In this document: one piece after another, positions 1 to 5,493 of the stretch | Layout of the letters: every line of letters starts with the position of its first letter | How positions within the stretch are numbered: the stretch's first letter is position 1 | NCBI GenBank assembly: GCA_030433055.1 | Contig: JAUILJ010000427.1 | Span: 1 to 6,943 of the forward strand | Reading direction: 5' to 3' | Length of the DNA stretch: 6,943 nt | From: Polyangia bacterium | GTDB lineage: Bacteria; Myxococcota_A; Polyangia; Polyangiales; Polyangiaceae | Notes under the pieces: generated by a model | The model's input: only the letters and a program-made list of their open reading frames with translations | Told to the model about the DNA's origin: nothing | Database searches by the model: none | Made by a program: the position numbers and the translations under genes

Positions 1-1464
1 CGACGTGAGCAAGGCGACGAGGAAGGGGAGGAGAGAGCGCTGAGGCTGCTCTTCGACGCGGAGCCCCGAGATCGTGAAATCGCCGAGCGGCTGGCTGAGT
101 TGTTTGGAGGTCGGGGGGACTTCTCCGCTCAGGCGGACATCCTGGCTCGCTGCTTCGAAGCGAACCCCCACCAGGCGGACTTGCTCAGTCGGCTGGTCGC
201 AGCTCATCGCAACGCGGGAGAGCTAGACCGCGCCCTCGACGCGCTGAGCGTCGCGTTGACCCTCAAGGCCAACAGCCTGGACCTGCTCAGGCAACGGGCA
301 GAGCTCCTGGAGTCCCTGGACCGCCCGCTGGATGCGCTGGACGACCACGAGCGTGTCTACGCCCAGGACCCGAGCCACGGCGCCGTGCTGTGCGAGGCGC
401 TGCAGCGAGCGCTCGATGCCGCTGAGGGAGACGCTCGTCGAGGGATTCAGAAACGCCTGGTGGCGGTGTACGAGGAGCTAGGCGACAGCGCTGGCGCCCA
501 GCAGGTGCTCGCTGCGGTGCTCGAAGAGCGCCCTGAGGATCGCGATGCGCTCTGGCGGCTGGCTCGCATCGCGCGGCGCCTCCAGAACGACACCGAGCTG
601 GCGAGTCAGTACCTGCAGCGCCTGTGCGAGTTGGAGCGCGGCGAGCGCCTGATCCAGGCGATCGCGGAGCTGCTGGAGGTCTGCAACGAGACCGGGCGGC
701 TCGAAGAAGCGCGGGCAGGCCTGGAGCGTGCCGTGGAACTCTACCCTGACGATCCCGAGCTGTCGGAGCGGCTGCGCGAACTCTACCAAGCCCTCGGTGC
801 GACGCGGGAGCTGGCTCACCTGGTGCTTCGCGACGCGGGCCAAGCAACCGAGCTCGAGGCGCGCTATCAGCTTCTGGTACACGCGGGCCAGTTGCTTTCA
901 GGGCCTGGTGGGCATCTGGGCGAGGCCATCGGAGTCCTGGAGCAGGCGAGGGCGCTCGTTCCCGACGAGCTCGAAGGGATCGCCTCCCTCGGGCGTGCGT
1001 ACGCGAGCGCGGGGCGAGCAGCCGACGCCCGAGCGCTGCTCGCTGAGGGGGTTGCGTCTCAGCGAGGGCGCCGCTCGCGGAGTCTCTCGAGGATCTATCG
1101 CGAGCTCGCCCACCTGGATCTCGGGGCTGGCGCGCTGACGAACGCGCTGGACTCTCTGAATCGGGCGTTCGAGATGGATCCAAAGAACGGCGCGCTAGCG
1201 ATGGAACTCGGCGAGCTCGCCTTGGACCTGGATGAGGAACCCGTGGCCAATCGCGCCTTCCGTGCGGTAACAATGATGCGCCCCGTTACTGACCCGGAGG
1301 AGGAGGGGGCGACGTCCCAGGCGCGGGCACAAGCCTACTACCACATGGGCAGGTTGGCCCATCGTCGCGCCGACATGCGCAAGGCGAAGATCTTCCTCGC
1401 CAAGTGCCTCAACGAAGACCCCAACAACCAAGCCGCTCGGGATCTGATGGCTACGCTCGGCTGA
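1..1464 (+). CDS. TPR-repeat protein, C-terminal part (5' end outside window)
   Basis: The frame is open from the first base of the window to a TGA at 1462-1464, giving 487 codons with no start. TTG at 100 is not a convincing start, because the upstream codons continue the same helical pattern (RALRLLFDAEPRDREIAERL). The protein is a run of about 34-residue antiparallel helix pairs. Clear TPR units lie at window residues 55-88 (NPHQADLLSRLVAAHRNAG), about 241-275 (AVELYPDDPELSERLRELY), 381-414 (RAFEMDPKNGALAMELGEL) and 445-483 (LAKCLNEDPNNQAARDLM), with Pro at the usual turn before each new helix. No catalytic domain or membrane segment is visible. TPR arrays are protein-protein interaction scaffolds; the partner is unknown. 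Long TPR proteins of this kind are frequent in myxobacteria. The gene converges on the transporter gene, and a hairpin lies 29 bases after its stop. I am sure of the TPR call and not of any specific role. Confidence 0.9.
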   Translation, partial: RREQGDEEGEERALRLLFDAEPRDREIAERLAELFGGRGDFSAQADILARCFEANPHQADLLSRLVAAHRNAGELDRALDALSVALTLKANSLDLLRQRAELLESLDRPLDALDDHERVYAQDPSHGAVLCEALQRALDAAEGDARRGIQKRLVAVYEELGDSAGAQQVLAAVLEERPEDRDALWRLARIARRLQNDTELASQYLQRLCELERGERLIQAIAELLEVCNETGRLEEARAGLERAVELYPDDPELSERLRELYQALGATRELAHLVLRDAGQATELEARYQLLVHAGQLLSGPGGHLGEAIGVLEQARALVPDELEGIASLGRAYASAGRAADARALLAEGVASQRGRRSRSLSRIYRELAHLDLGAGALTNALDSLNRAFEMDPKNGALAMELGELALDLDEEPVANRAFRAVTMMRPVTDPEEEGATSQARAQAYYHMGRLAHRRADMRKAKIFLAKCLNEDPNNQAARDLMATLG

Positions 1465-1493
1465 GCGCGCTGACATCATCCCTTGCTGTCGCT

Positions 1494-1524
1494 CTCGTGT
1501 TCGCGCCGCTTGCGCGTTCACGAG
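1494..1524. terminator. Candidate bidirectional terminator hairpin at TPR/transporter convergent junction
   Basis: The outer arms CTCGTG (1494-1499) and CACGAG (1519-1524) are perfectly complementary. The inner arms CGCGC (1502-1506) and GCGCG (1512-1516) are also perfect, with a TT/TT internal mismatch between the two stems and a 5-base loop. It begins 29 bases after the TPR stop and ends 2 bases beyond the transporter stop, so it suits both genes. Neither strand has a following U-tract, so intrinsic termination is not certain; an mRNA 3'-end stabiliser or Rho-dependent stop is possible. Confidence 0.5.
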
Positions 1525-1526
1525 GC

Positions 1527-2489
1527 CTAGGAGGCCGCTTCGCCAGCTCCGGCGGTGGGCGCTGGCGGATCCTCGCTGGGACGGACGAACGGGGCACGCC
1601 CGTAGGCAGGGCTCTTGCCCCGCCGATGCCGAAGCATCGCTGGCAGGCTGAGTGGGGTCGAAAGCCCGGCGAAGAACAGGCACGAGTACAGCACGTGCCC
1701 GTTCTCGGGTTGACCGGGAAAGAAGAAGCGTACCAAGAGCAGGCCGATGCCGATGTTGCGGAGCGTGACCTCGATGCTGATCGCCGCGCTCTCGTCGTCG
1801 TAGCGACCCAGCAACCGCGTCAGGTGGGGCACCGCGACCATCAGGATCAGCGCGAAGGCGACGATGGTCGCCGGAGGACCCAGGCCGTACTCTGCAACTT
1901 TGATCCGTCCGGAACCGAGTGCGCTGATCGTGATCAGCACGACGAACGTCATCGACAGTCGGATCGACCAGCGAGACAGCGCCTCGGTGTGCTGAGGAAG
2001 GAAGCGGTAGGTCACCATCCCCAGGACCAAGGGCAAGAGCAGAAAGCTCGAAATGTCGCGGATGATCTGTCCGGTCGGGAACGCGAAGTCCGGCGGTAAG
2101 TGCTCGGCCGCCGTCAGGTGCAGGACGAACGGGATGGTCACCAGACAGCCGAGGGTGGTCACCGTGGTCACGGAGATGGAAAGTGGGACATTTCCGCGCC
2201 CGAAATACGTGAGCAGGTTCGAGAAAGCGCCGCCGGGGACCACGCTGACCAGGATCAGCCCCACCGCCCAGCCCGGGCTCAACCCGAGGATGCGGGAGAA
2301 CATCACGGCCAGAAACGGCACCAGGATCACCTGGATCACGAGCCCCACGGCGAGGCCGCTCGGGTTCTTGACGATGCGCTCGAAGTCTCGAAGGCTCAGC
2401 GTCGCGCCCATCCCAAACATCGCCAGCACCAGCTGGATGGGGACGAAATTGGCCTCGACGAAGGCGTGGTGAGAGAAGAGTTCGCGCAC
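1527..2489 (-). CDS. Bile acid:sodium symporter (BASS/SBF) family transporter
   Basis: 320-residue inner-membrane protein with about nine or ten hydrophobic segments between residues 13 and 287, followed by a charged, Pro-rich cytoplasmic-looking tail (288-320). Family signatures are visible: FGMGATLSLRDF in the first helix (25-36), the VPGGAFSNLLTY crossover loop (84-95), SISVTTVTT (104-112) and EVTLRN (240-245). BASS members move anionic organic solutes such as bile acids, pantoate, pyruvate or sulfonated compounds, usually with Na+; the substrate cannot be read from sequence. The Ser90-Asn91 and Glu240 positions match Na+-site residues of structurally known BASS proteins, but the position usually occupied by Gln four residues after that Glu is Arg244. 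GTG at 2489 is the first in-frame start after an upstream stop (2523-2525). It has no clear ribosome site, but the next Met (residue 24) would cut off the first helix. It is divergent from the methyltransferase gene. The arsenite exporter ACR3 is a distant relative but a poorer motif match. Confidence 0.85.
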   Translation of the reverse strand: MRELFSHHAFVEANFVPIQLVLAMFGMGATLSLRDFERIVKNPSGLAVGLVIQVILVPFLAVMFSRILGLSPGWAVGLILVSVVPGGAFSNLLTYFGRGNVPLSISVTTVTTLGCLVTIPFVLHLTAAEHLPPDFAFPTGQIIRDISSFLLLPLVLGMVTYRFLPQHTEALSRWSIRLSMTFVVLITISALGSGRIKVAEYGLGPPATIVAFALILMVAVPHLTRLLGRYDDESAAISIEVTLRNIGIGLLLVRFFFPGQPENGHVLYSCLFFAGLSTPLSLPAMLRHRRGKSPAYGRAPFVRPSEDPPAPTAGAGEAAS

Positions 2490-2625
2490 GTGGGGTTGGG
2501 GGTGAGGTCCGCTGCAGGTGCGTTAGCACTCACCGAGCTTCGCCGATAGGAAGTCCAGCGCCGAGGGGCGACGATCGGGCGCCTGACACGGCCTGGGCAG
2601 GTAGCTCCGTTACGTCCCCGGGTGC

Positions 2626-2638
2626 GCGAAAGTTTCGC
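2626..2638. repeat. 13-base palindrome, candidate operator
   Basis: GCGAAA (2626-2631) and TTTCGC (2633-2638) form a perfect dyad around a single central G at 2632. It lies in the shared upstream region, about 102 bases before the methyltransferase start and 137 bases before the transporter start. The size and placement fit a small dimeric regulator site. The regulator is unknown and chance occurrence is possible. Confidence 0.3.
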
Positions 2639-2725
2639 TGATCTTTTCCCGCCTCGCCTGCCTTGTGGTCACGCACGGGTCACCCGATGATGAGCCGGGC
2701 GAGATCCAGAGGCGATCCGTCGCTC

Positions 2726-2730
2726 GGGAG
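2726..2730 (+). promoter_or_regulatory. Ribosome binding site deciding the methyltransferase start
   Basis: GGGAG lies 10 bases before ATG 2741. The two upstream in-frame candidates (TTG 2663, ATG 2687) lack a comparable Shine-Dalgarno sequence, so this site favours the shorter 206-residue protein. Confidence 0.55.
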
Positions 2731-2740
2731 ACGAGACTTT

Positions 2741-3361
2741 ATGAGCTGGTTCATGGCCGCCATCTACGATCCGTTCATGCGCAAGACCGAGGAGGCGTGC
2801 CTTCGAGCCTGGCGTGGCGAGCTGATCGGGGAACTGCGGGGTGCCGTGCTGGAAGTGGGCGCCGGGACGGGCGCGAACCTCCCTTTGTATTCCCATGCGG
2901 TGGAACGCCTCGTGCTGGCCGAGCCGGACCGCGCGATGATGAGCAGGCTTCAGGAGCGCCTTGGAGGCGTCGGGCGGCGAGCGGAGCTGTGCGAGGCCCC
3001 CATGCATCGCCTGCCTTTCGAGGATGGATCCTTCGATGCGGTGGTTTGCACCCTGGTGCTGTGCAGCGTGGAGGACCCTCAGGCTTGTCTAGGGGAGGTA
3101 CGCCGGGTGCTGCGCCCTGGGGGCAAGCTTGCCTTCATCGAGCACGTCTGCGACGAACATCGGTTCGGCCGGCGCCTGCTGCAGCGTGGGCTCGAGCCGA
3201 TCTGGAAACCGTTGGCCGGTGGTTGCCACCTAACGCGCCGCACGGAAACGGCCATTCGCGACGCCGGCTTCGAGCTCACCGAGGTGCGCCGGGAGAGCCT
3301 GCGCAAGGCGCTGCCCATGTTGCGGGCTTCGGTGCGCGGCGTTGCGCGAAAGCCAGCCTGA
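2741..3361 (+). CDS. Class I SAM-dependent methyltransferase, METTL7/TMT1-like
   Basis: 206-residue Rossmann-fold methyltransferase, probably cytoplasmic. Visible motifs in order: SAM-binding motif I VLEVGAGTGANL (36-47), the acidic end of strand 2 LAEPDRAM (59-66, Glu61 expected to bind the ribose), FDAVVCTLVLCSV (98-110), RRVLRPGGKLAFIEHV (121-136) and GCHLTR (161-166). The last three resemble the human METTL7A/B (TMT1) proteins closely, including the VVCTLVLCSV stretch and the Leu-Thr-Arg after Gly-Cys. Those enzymes methylate thiols such as hydrogen sulfide and small alkyl thiols. No hydrophobic N-terminal anchor is seen here, unlike the mammalian proteins. ATG 2741 is chosen for its GGGAG site; TTG 2663 would add 26 Arg-rich residues that match no known part of the fold. 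It diverges from the BASS transporter gene, which could supply or export a related metabolite (inference only). Substrate unproven; a lipid or quinone methyltransferase is the main alternative. Confidence 0.82.
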   Translation: MSWFMAAIYDPFMRKTEEACLRAWRGELIGELRGAVLEVGAGTGANLPLYSHAVERLVLAEPDRAMMSRLQERLGGVGRRAELCEAPMHRLPFEDGSFDAVVCTLVLCSVEDPQACLGEVRRVLRPGGKLAFIEHVCDEHRFGRRLLQRGLEPIWKPLAGGCHLTRRTETAIRDAGFELTEVRRESLRKALPMLRASVRGVARKPA

Positions 3362-3370
3362 AGCACCGAG

Positions 3371-3396
3371 GAGTGGCGCTACTGGAGCAGCCACTC
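3371..3396. terminator. Candidate bidirectional terminator hairpin at methyltransferase/hydrolase convergent junction
   Basis: GAGTGGC (3371-3377) pairs perfectly with GCCACTC (3390-3396). The stem extends inward with GCT/AGC (3378-3380 and 3386-3388) past one bulged A at 3389, leaving a 5-base loop. It starts 9 bases after the methyltransferase stop and overlaps the last codons of the opposing hydrolase gene, whose stop is at 3379-3381. No U-tract follows on either strand. Confidence 0.5.
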
Positions 3397-4296
3397 GAAG
3401 GCACCGCTCATCACCTCAGCTGCTCTGGGGCCATACTGACCGTGGCCCGCTCCGGGCAAGATGAAGAGCTGCGAGCTGATGGCGCCCTGTGTGAAGTGCT
3501 GCGCGGTCGCTTCGATGTGAGACTTGCCTTCGCGCTCTCCGGCGATCAAGGCAACGCGGCGCACCCCGGCCACCCGCGACGCGGGCGTCTCCGTGGGCAA
3601 GCCTCCGAGCAGGAGCCACGGGTAGCGCTCCGGGTACTGGGCCCGGAGCGCGAGCGCCCGGAGCGCGCCCTGGGAGTAGCCGATGAGCACCCGAGTGTCG
3701 GTGTCGAGCGCGCCCCCTCGAGCCTGCTTCACGCTCTCCAGCGCCGCGTCGATACGCCGCTCCTGGGCCGCAGTGTTGCCGGTCCAACGGTAGCGTCCGC
3801 CGTTGCCACAGCGCTCGTCCGCGAGCAGCGCGATCAGGGTGAAGCGCTTGGCAGCTGCCTCCGCCCAGGAACGAATAGCGTCGATGTCGCCACAGACGCC
3901 GTGCAGGTAGAGCGCGGCGCGTCTCACCCCAGCCGGCGCGTGAGCGACGAGCACCGGCTTGTCCTTTGGCACCACCTGCTGCACCACGACTCCGGGTTGG
4001 ATGCCGGCAGGCAGGGCGAGTTCATGGGACTCTGGCTCTGAGTCGTGGTTTGGCTTCTGATCGGGCCGCTCGGGCTCCAGGCTTTGCGGGCTGGTCGTGA
4101 CCGACTTGACTCCAGGATCCGGCACTGGACGGGGCGCCGCTCGGCTCGTTGGCTCAGTAGCAGCGCCCGTGTTACCGCGAGGAGACGCGTGCGGCGCGCA
4201 AGCCTGGCTCAGCGCCGCGCATAGCCAGAGGGTCCTCACCCCCAAAAAATGAACGGGGCGAGTCAGGGGCAGACGGGCTGAGCTCCATCGGAGCAT
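3379..4296 (-). CDS. Exported alpha/beta-hydrolase (putative lipoprotein) with disordered linker
   Basis: 305 residues. The N-terminus has basic residues, a hydrophobic stretch (about 19-30, GVRTLWLCAALS) and SQAC at 30-33. That could be a lipoprotein site at Cys33, though the usual Leu is one position too early, or a signal peptidase I site. Residues 34-95 are rich in Pro, Ser, Glu and Thr and look like a flexible spacer. The hydrolase domain follows: LYLHGVCGD (129-137) near the oxyanion hole, the nucleophile elbow GYSQG with Ser208, an acidic loop AGEREG (252-257), and GAGHGQYG (282-289) with likely catalytic His285. The start is ATG 4296, 2 bases after the stop of the LysM hydrolase gene, with AAGGG placed inside that gene's last codons; a longer reading to 4536 would overlap it by 79 codons and lose the signal peptide. 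It is probably translationally coupled to its neighbour. The fold resembles dienelactone-hydrolase or esterase types. The substrate is unknown; a peptidase or depolymerase role cannot be excluded. Confidence 0.8.
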   Translation of the reverse strand: MLRWSSARLPLTRPVHFLGVRTLWLCAALSQACAPHASPRGNTGAATEPTSRAAPRPVPDPGVKSVTTSPQSLEPERPDQKPNHDSEPESHELALPAGIQPGVVVQQVVPKDKPVLVAHAPAGVRRAALYLHGVCGDIDAIRSWAEAAAKRFTLIALLADERCGNGGRYRWTGNTAAQERRIDAALESVKQARGGALDTDTRVLIGYSQGALRALALRAQYPERYPWLLLGGLPTETPASRVAGVRRVALIAGEREGKSHIEATAQHFTQGAISSQLFILPGAGHGQYGPRAAEVMSGAFEWLLQ

Positions 4297-4298
4297 GG

Positions 4299-5360
4299 TC
4301 AGCCCTTGGTTAGCCAGACCAACGCCGCGCGATACATCCCGCGCTTGGACTCGAGCAACAGCTCGTGGCCCATATCCGAAGGAGTGGAGATGCGCACGGG
4401 CACTCGGGCTTTTTGTAACCAACCCTTCACTGTCAGCGTGGGTTCGTAGGTGCCGTCTTCCTTGCCGGTGATCAGGTACACGCGACGGATGCGTGAGTGA
4501 TTCTTGCCGAGCTCTTCCAGGCCTTGGCCGCCCCAATACTTGGTGTCGGCGGCCAGGACCAGCCAGCGGTTGAAGGCCCGGGGCTCGCGCACGCCAACGT
4601 TCATGGTCACGAACGCGCCTTCGGAGAAGCCGATCAGCGTGTTGCCGTAGAGCTGCACGCGGCGGCCATACTTGGTGCGCAACGCGTTGAGTGCTGCCAG
4701 CGCGGCGCGGTGACCGGTGGCCCAGTTGTTCGCCCAGCCTCGGCGACCGCCCCCACGATCTTCAGGACCCACCGGGCAGACCACCCAGCCCAGGTTGCTG
4801 GCGACCCTTGCCCAACGCTGGCAGTCGTGGCGTGGATCGCCGCTGCGGGCGTGCATGTACATCAAGATCGGTCGCAATGTCTTGCGACCCGGTCCCGTGG
4901 GGAAATAGTAGTAGGCGCTGCCGCCGGCGAAATCGAGGATGTGCAGGCCGTGTTCGTCGTCCTTGCCACGCTTCGCCCGCTCCTTGCGGTCCTTGCGGGC
5001 TTCTTTGGCTCGCTCCTTGCGCTCCTTGGCGCGGTCTTTCGCTCGCTCCTTGCGCTCCTTCGCCCGCTCTTTGCGCTCGTGCTTGTCCCGGGCTTTGCGC
5101 GCTTCCTTGCCGTTCTCGTCGTCCTTGTCCGGGATGAACAGCTTCTGCCCTGGCTTGATGGGGTCGGTCTTCTTGATGTCGTTCGCGTGGCAGATGGCGG
5201 CCACGGACGTGTGATACCGCTTGGCGATCTTGCCCAAGGTTTGTCCCTTACCCACGGTGTGGGTGCGGGTCTTGGCGTCAGCCAGGCTTGGCGTCGCGAG
5301 CGCACAAACCAGAGCTAGCAAGACTGTCAGCCACCAGCGCACGGCCGAGCCGTAGCACAT
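4299..5360 (-). CDS. LysM domain / charged-helix linker / alpha/beta-hydrolase, exported
   Basis: 353 residues in four parts. A signal peptide (1-29) has hydrophobic core WWLTVLLALVCALA and cleavage after Ala-Asp-Ala (27-29). A LysM domain covers about 33-77 (THTVGKGQTLGKIAKRYHTS and ending in LFIP), the fold that binds peptidoglycan or chitin glycans. Residues 80-135 are almost entirely Lys, Arg, Glu, Asp and Ala, repeating every 11 residues. The C-terminal hydrolase domain has MYMHARSG (167-174), the nucleophile elbow GFSEG with Ser246, ITGKEDGTYE (297-306) as the likely acid loop, and DMGHELL (329-335) with likely His332. The order of motifs and several shared local patterns (RR before the acid loop, a Trp-containing last helix) make it a distant paralog of the hydrolase encoded next to it. 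The start is ATG 5360 with AAGG 8 bases upstream; a longer reading to 5567 would overlap the DUF4920 gene and bury the signal peptide. It should act at the cell wall. The substrate is unknown: a wall or polymer esterase is plausible. Confidence 0.85.
   Translation of the reverse strand: MCYGSAVRWWLTVLLALVCALATPSLADAKTRTHTVGKGQTLGKIAKRYHTSVAAICHANDIKKTDPIKPGQKLFIPDKDDENGKEARKARDKHERKERAKERKERAKDRAKERKERAKEARKDRKERAKRGKDDEHGLHILDFAGGSAYYYFPTGPGRKTLRPILMYMHARSGDPRHDCQRWARVASNLGWVVCPVGPEDRGGGRRGWANNWATGHRAALAALNALRTKYGRRVQLYGNTLIGFSEGAFVTMNVGVREPRAFNRWLVLAADTKYWGGQGLEELGKNHSRIRRVYLITGKEDGTYEPTLTVKGWLQKARVPVRISTPSDMGHELLLESKRGMYRAALVWLTKG
4303..4307 (-). promoter_or_regulatory. Ribosome binding site embedded in the end of the upstream hydrolase gene
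   Basis: On the minus strand AAGGG lies 6 bases before ATG 4296, inside the final Lys-Gly codons of the LysM hydrolase gene. This supports the chosen start of the downstream hydrolase and suggests translational coupling. Confidence 0.65.
4968..5099 (-). repeat. 33-base tandem repeats encoding an 11-residue Lys/Arg/Glu repeat
   Basis: Within the LysM hydrolase, residues 99-109 (RAKERKERAKD) and 110-120 (RAKERKERAKE) are almost identical. Residues 121-131 (ARKDRKERAKR) and 88-98 (RKARDKHERKE) are decayed copies. On the plus strand this appears as recurring GCTCCTTGCG-like units. The protein repeat resembles ER/K single alpha helices, which act as stiff spacers. Confidence 0.75.
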
Positions 5361-5493
5361 GGGCCTGGCCTTGGAAAAACCAACGGCGCAGAAAAGTTGG
5401 CAGAAAACTTGCGAAAAACGCCCAGTTCGTGGGGCTGCCGCGGGAATGTAAGGCTCGGGAGCGGCGTCAGCGGCGCCTCGCGCCGGATGCTGG
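5361..5493 (-). promoter_or_regulatory. Intergenic region with phased T-tracts and overlapping dyads upstream of LysM hydrolase gene
   Basis: 133 bases separate the DUF4920 stop from the LysM hydrolase start. The region is unusually AT-rich for this DNA: four tracts of 4-5 T on the minus strand (A at 5375-5379, 5392-5395, 5404-5407 and 5414-5418), the last three about one helical turn apart. The motif GCAGAAAA occurs at 5388 and 5400. Overlapping dyads are TTGG-A5-CCAA (5371-5383), CCAAC-N11-GTTGG (5380-5400) and AAGTT-N7-AACTT (5394-5410). This suits a bent-DNA promoter or operator. No clear -35/-10 pair was found. A weak alternative is a terminator: GGGC/GCCC arms (5420-5423, 5432-5435) followed on the minus strand by G and five T. 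Confidence 0.4.
5471..5485 (-). terminator. Candidate terminator hairpin after DUF4920 gene
   Basis: CGGCGC (5471-5476) and GCGCCG (5480-5485) form a perfect 6-base-pair GC stem with a 3-base loop, starting 8 bases past the DUF4920 stop codon in the direction of transcription. No U-tract follows, so it may only pause or protect the transcript rather than end it. Confidence 0.4.

Larger units (their letters stand above)
2490..2740. promoter_or_regulatory. Divergent intergenic region between transporter and methyltransferase genes
   Basis: 251 bases should hold the promoters of both divergent genes. I could not identify convincing -35/-10 pairs, nor a sigma-54 type element, on either strand. 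Two items stand out: a 13-base palindrome at 2626-2638, and a GGGAG ribosome site at 2726-2730 for the methyltransferase. Some of the right part could be coding if the methyltransferase started at TTG 2663 or ATG 2687, but neither has a good ribosome site. Confidence 0.5.

Noticed and set aside
1195..2529. Long minus-strand open frame of 444 codons
   Set aside because: It overlaps the TPR gene antisense and the BASS gene in another frame; its product is Arg/Pro-rich without any domain, a typical shadow in GC-rich DNA.
2663..2740. N-terminal extension of the methyltransferase with a twin-arginine-like GRRDFM
   Set aside because: TTG 2663 has no ribosome site, no proper hydrophobic core follows the Arg pair, and a SAM-dependent enzyme of this type works in the cytoplasm.
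2665..4041. Plus-strand open frame of 458 codons
   Set aside because: It is out of frame with the methyltransferase and antisense to the hydrolase; low-complexity Arg/Gly/Ala composition and no motif.
4297..4536. 80-codon upstream extension of the second hydrolase
   Set aside because: It would overlap the LysM hydrolase gene and push the signal peptide into the middle of the protein; ATG 4296 has a well-placed AAGGG.
4968..5099. Short repeats considered as a CRISPR array
   Set aside because: The repeats are contiguous, imperfect, a multiple of three and inside a real coding frame; there are no spacers and no cas genes.
4497..5318. Plus-strand frame giving a Leu/Ala/Phe-rich, membrane-like protein
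   Set aside because: Its hydrophobic repeats are the antisense of the Lys/Glu/Arg repeat codons in the LysM hydrolase; that gene has signal peptide, LysM and catalytic motifs, so this is an artefact.
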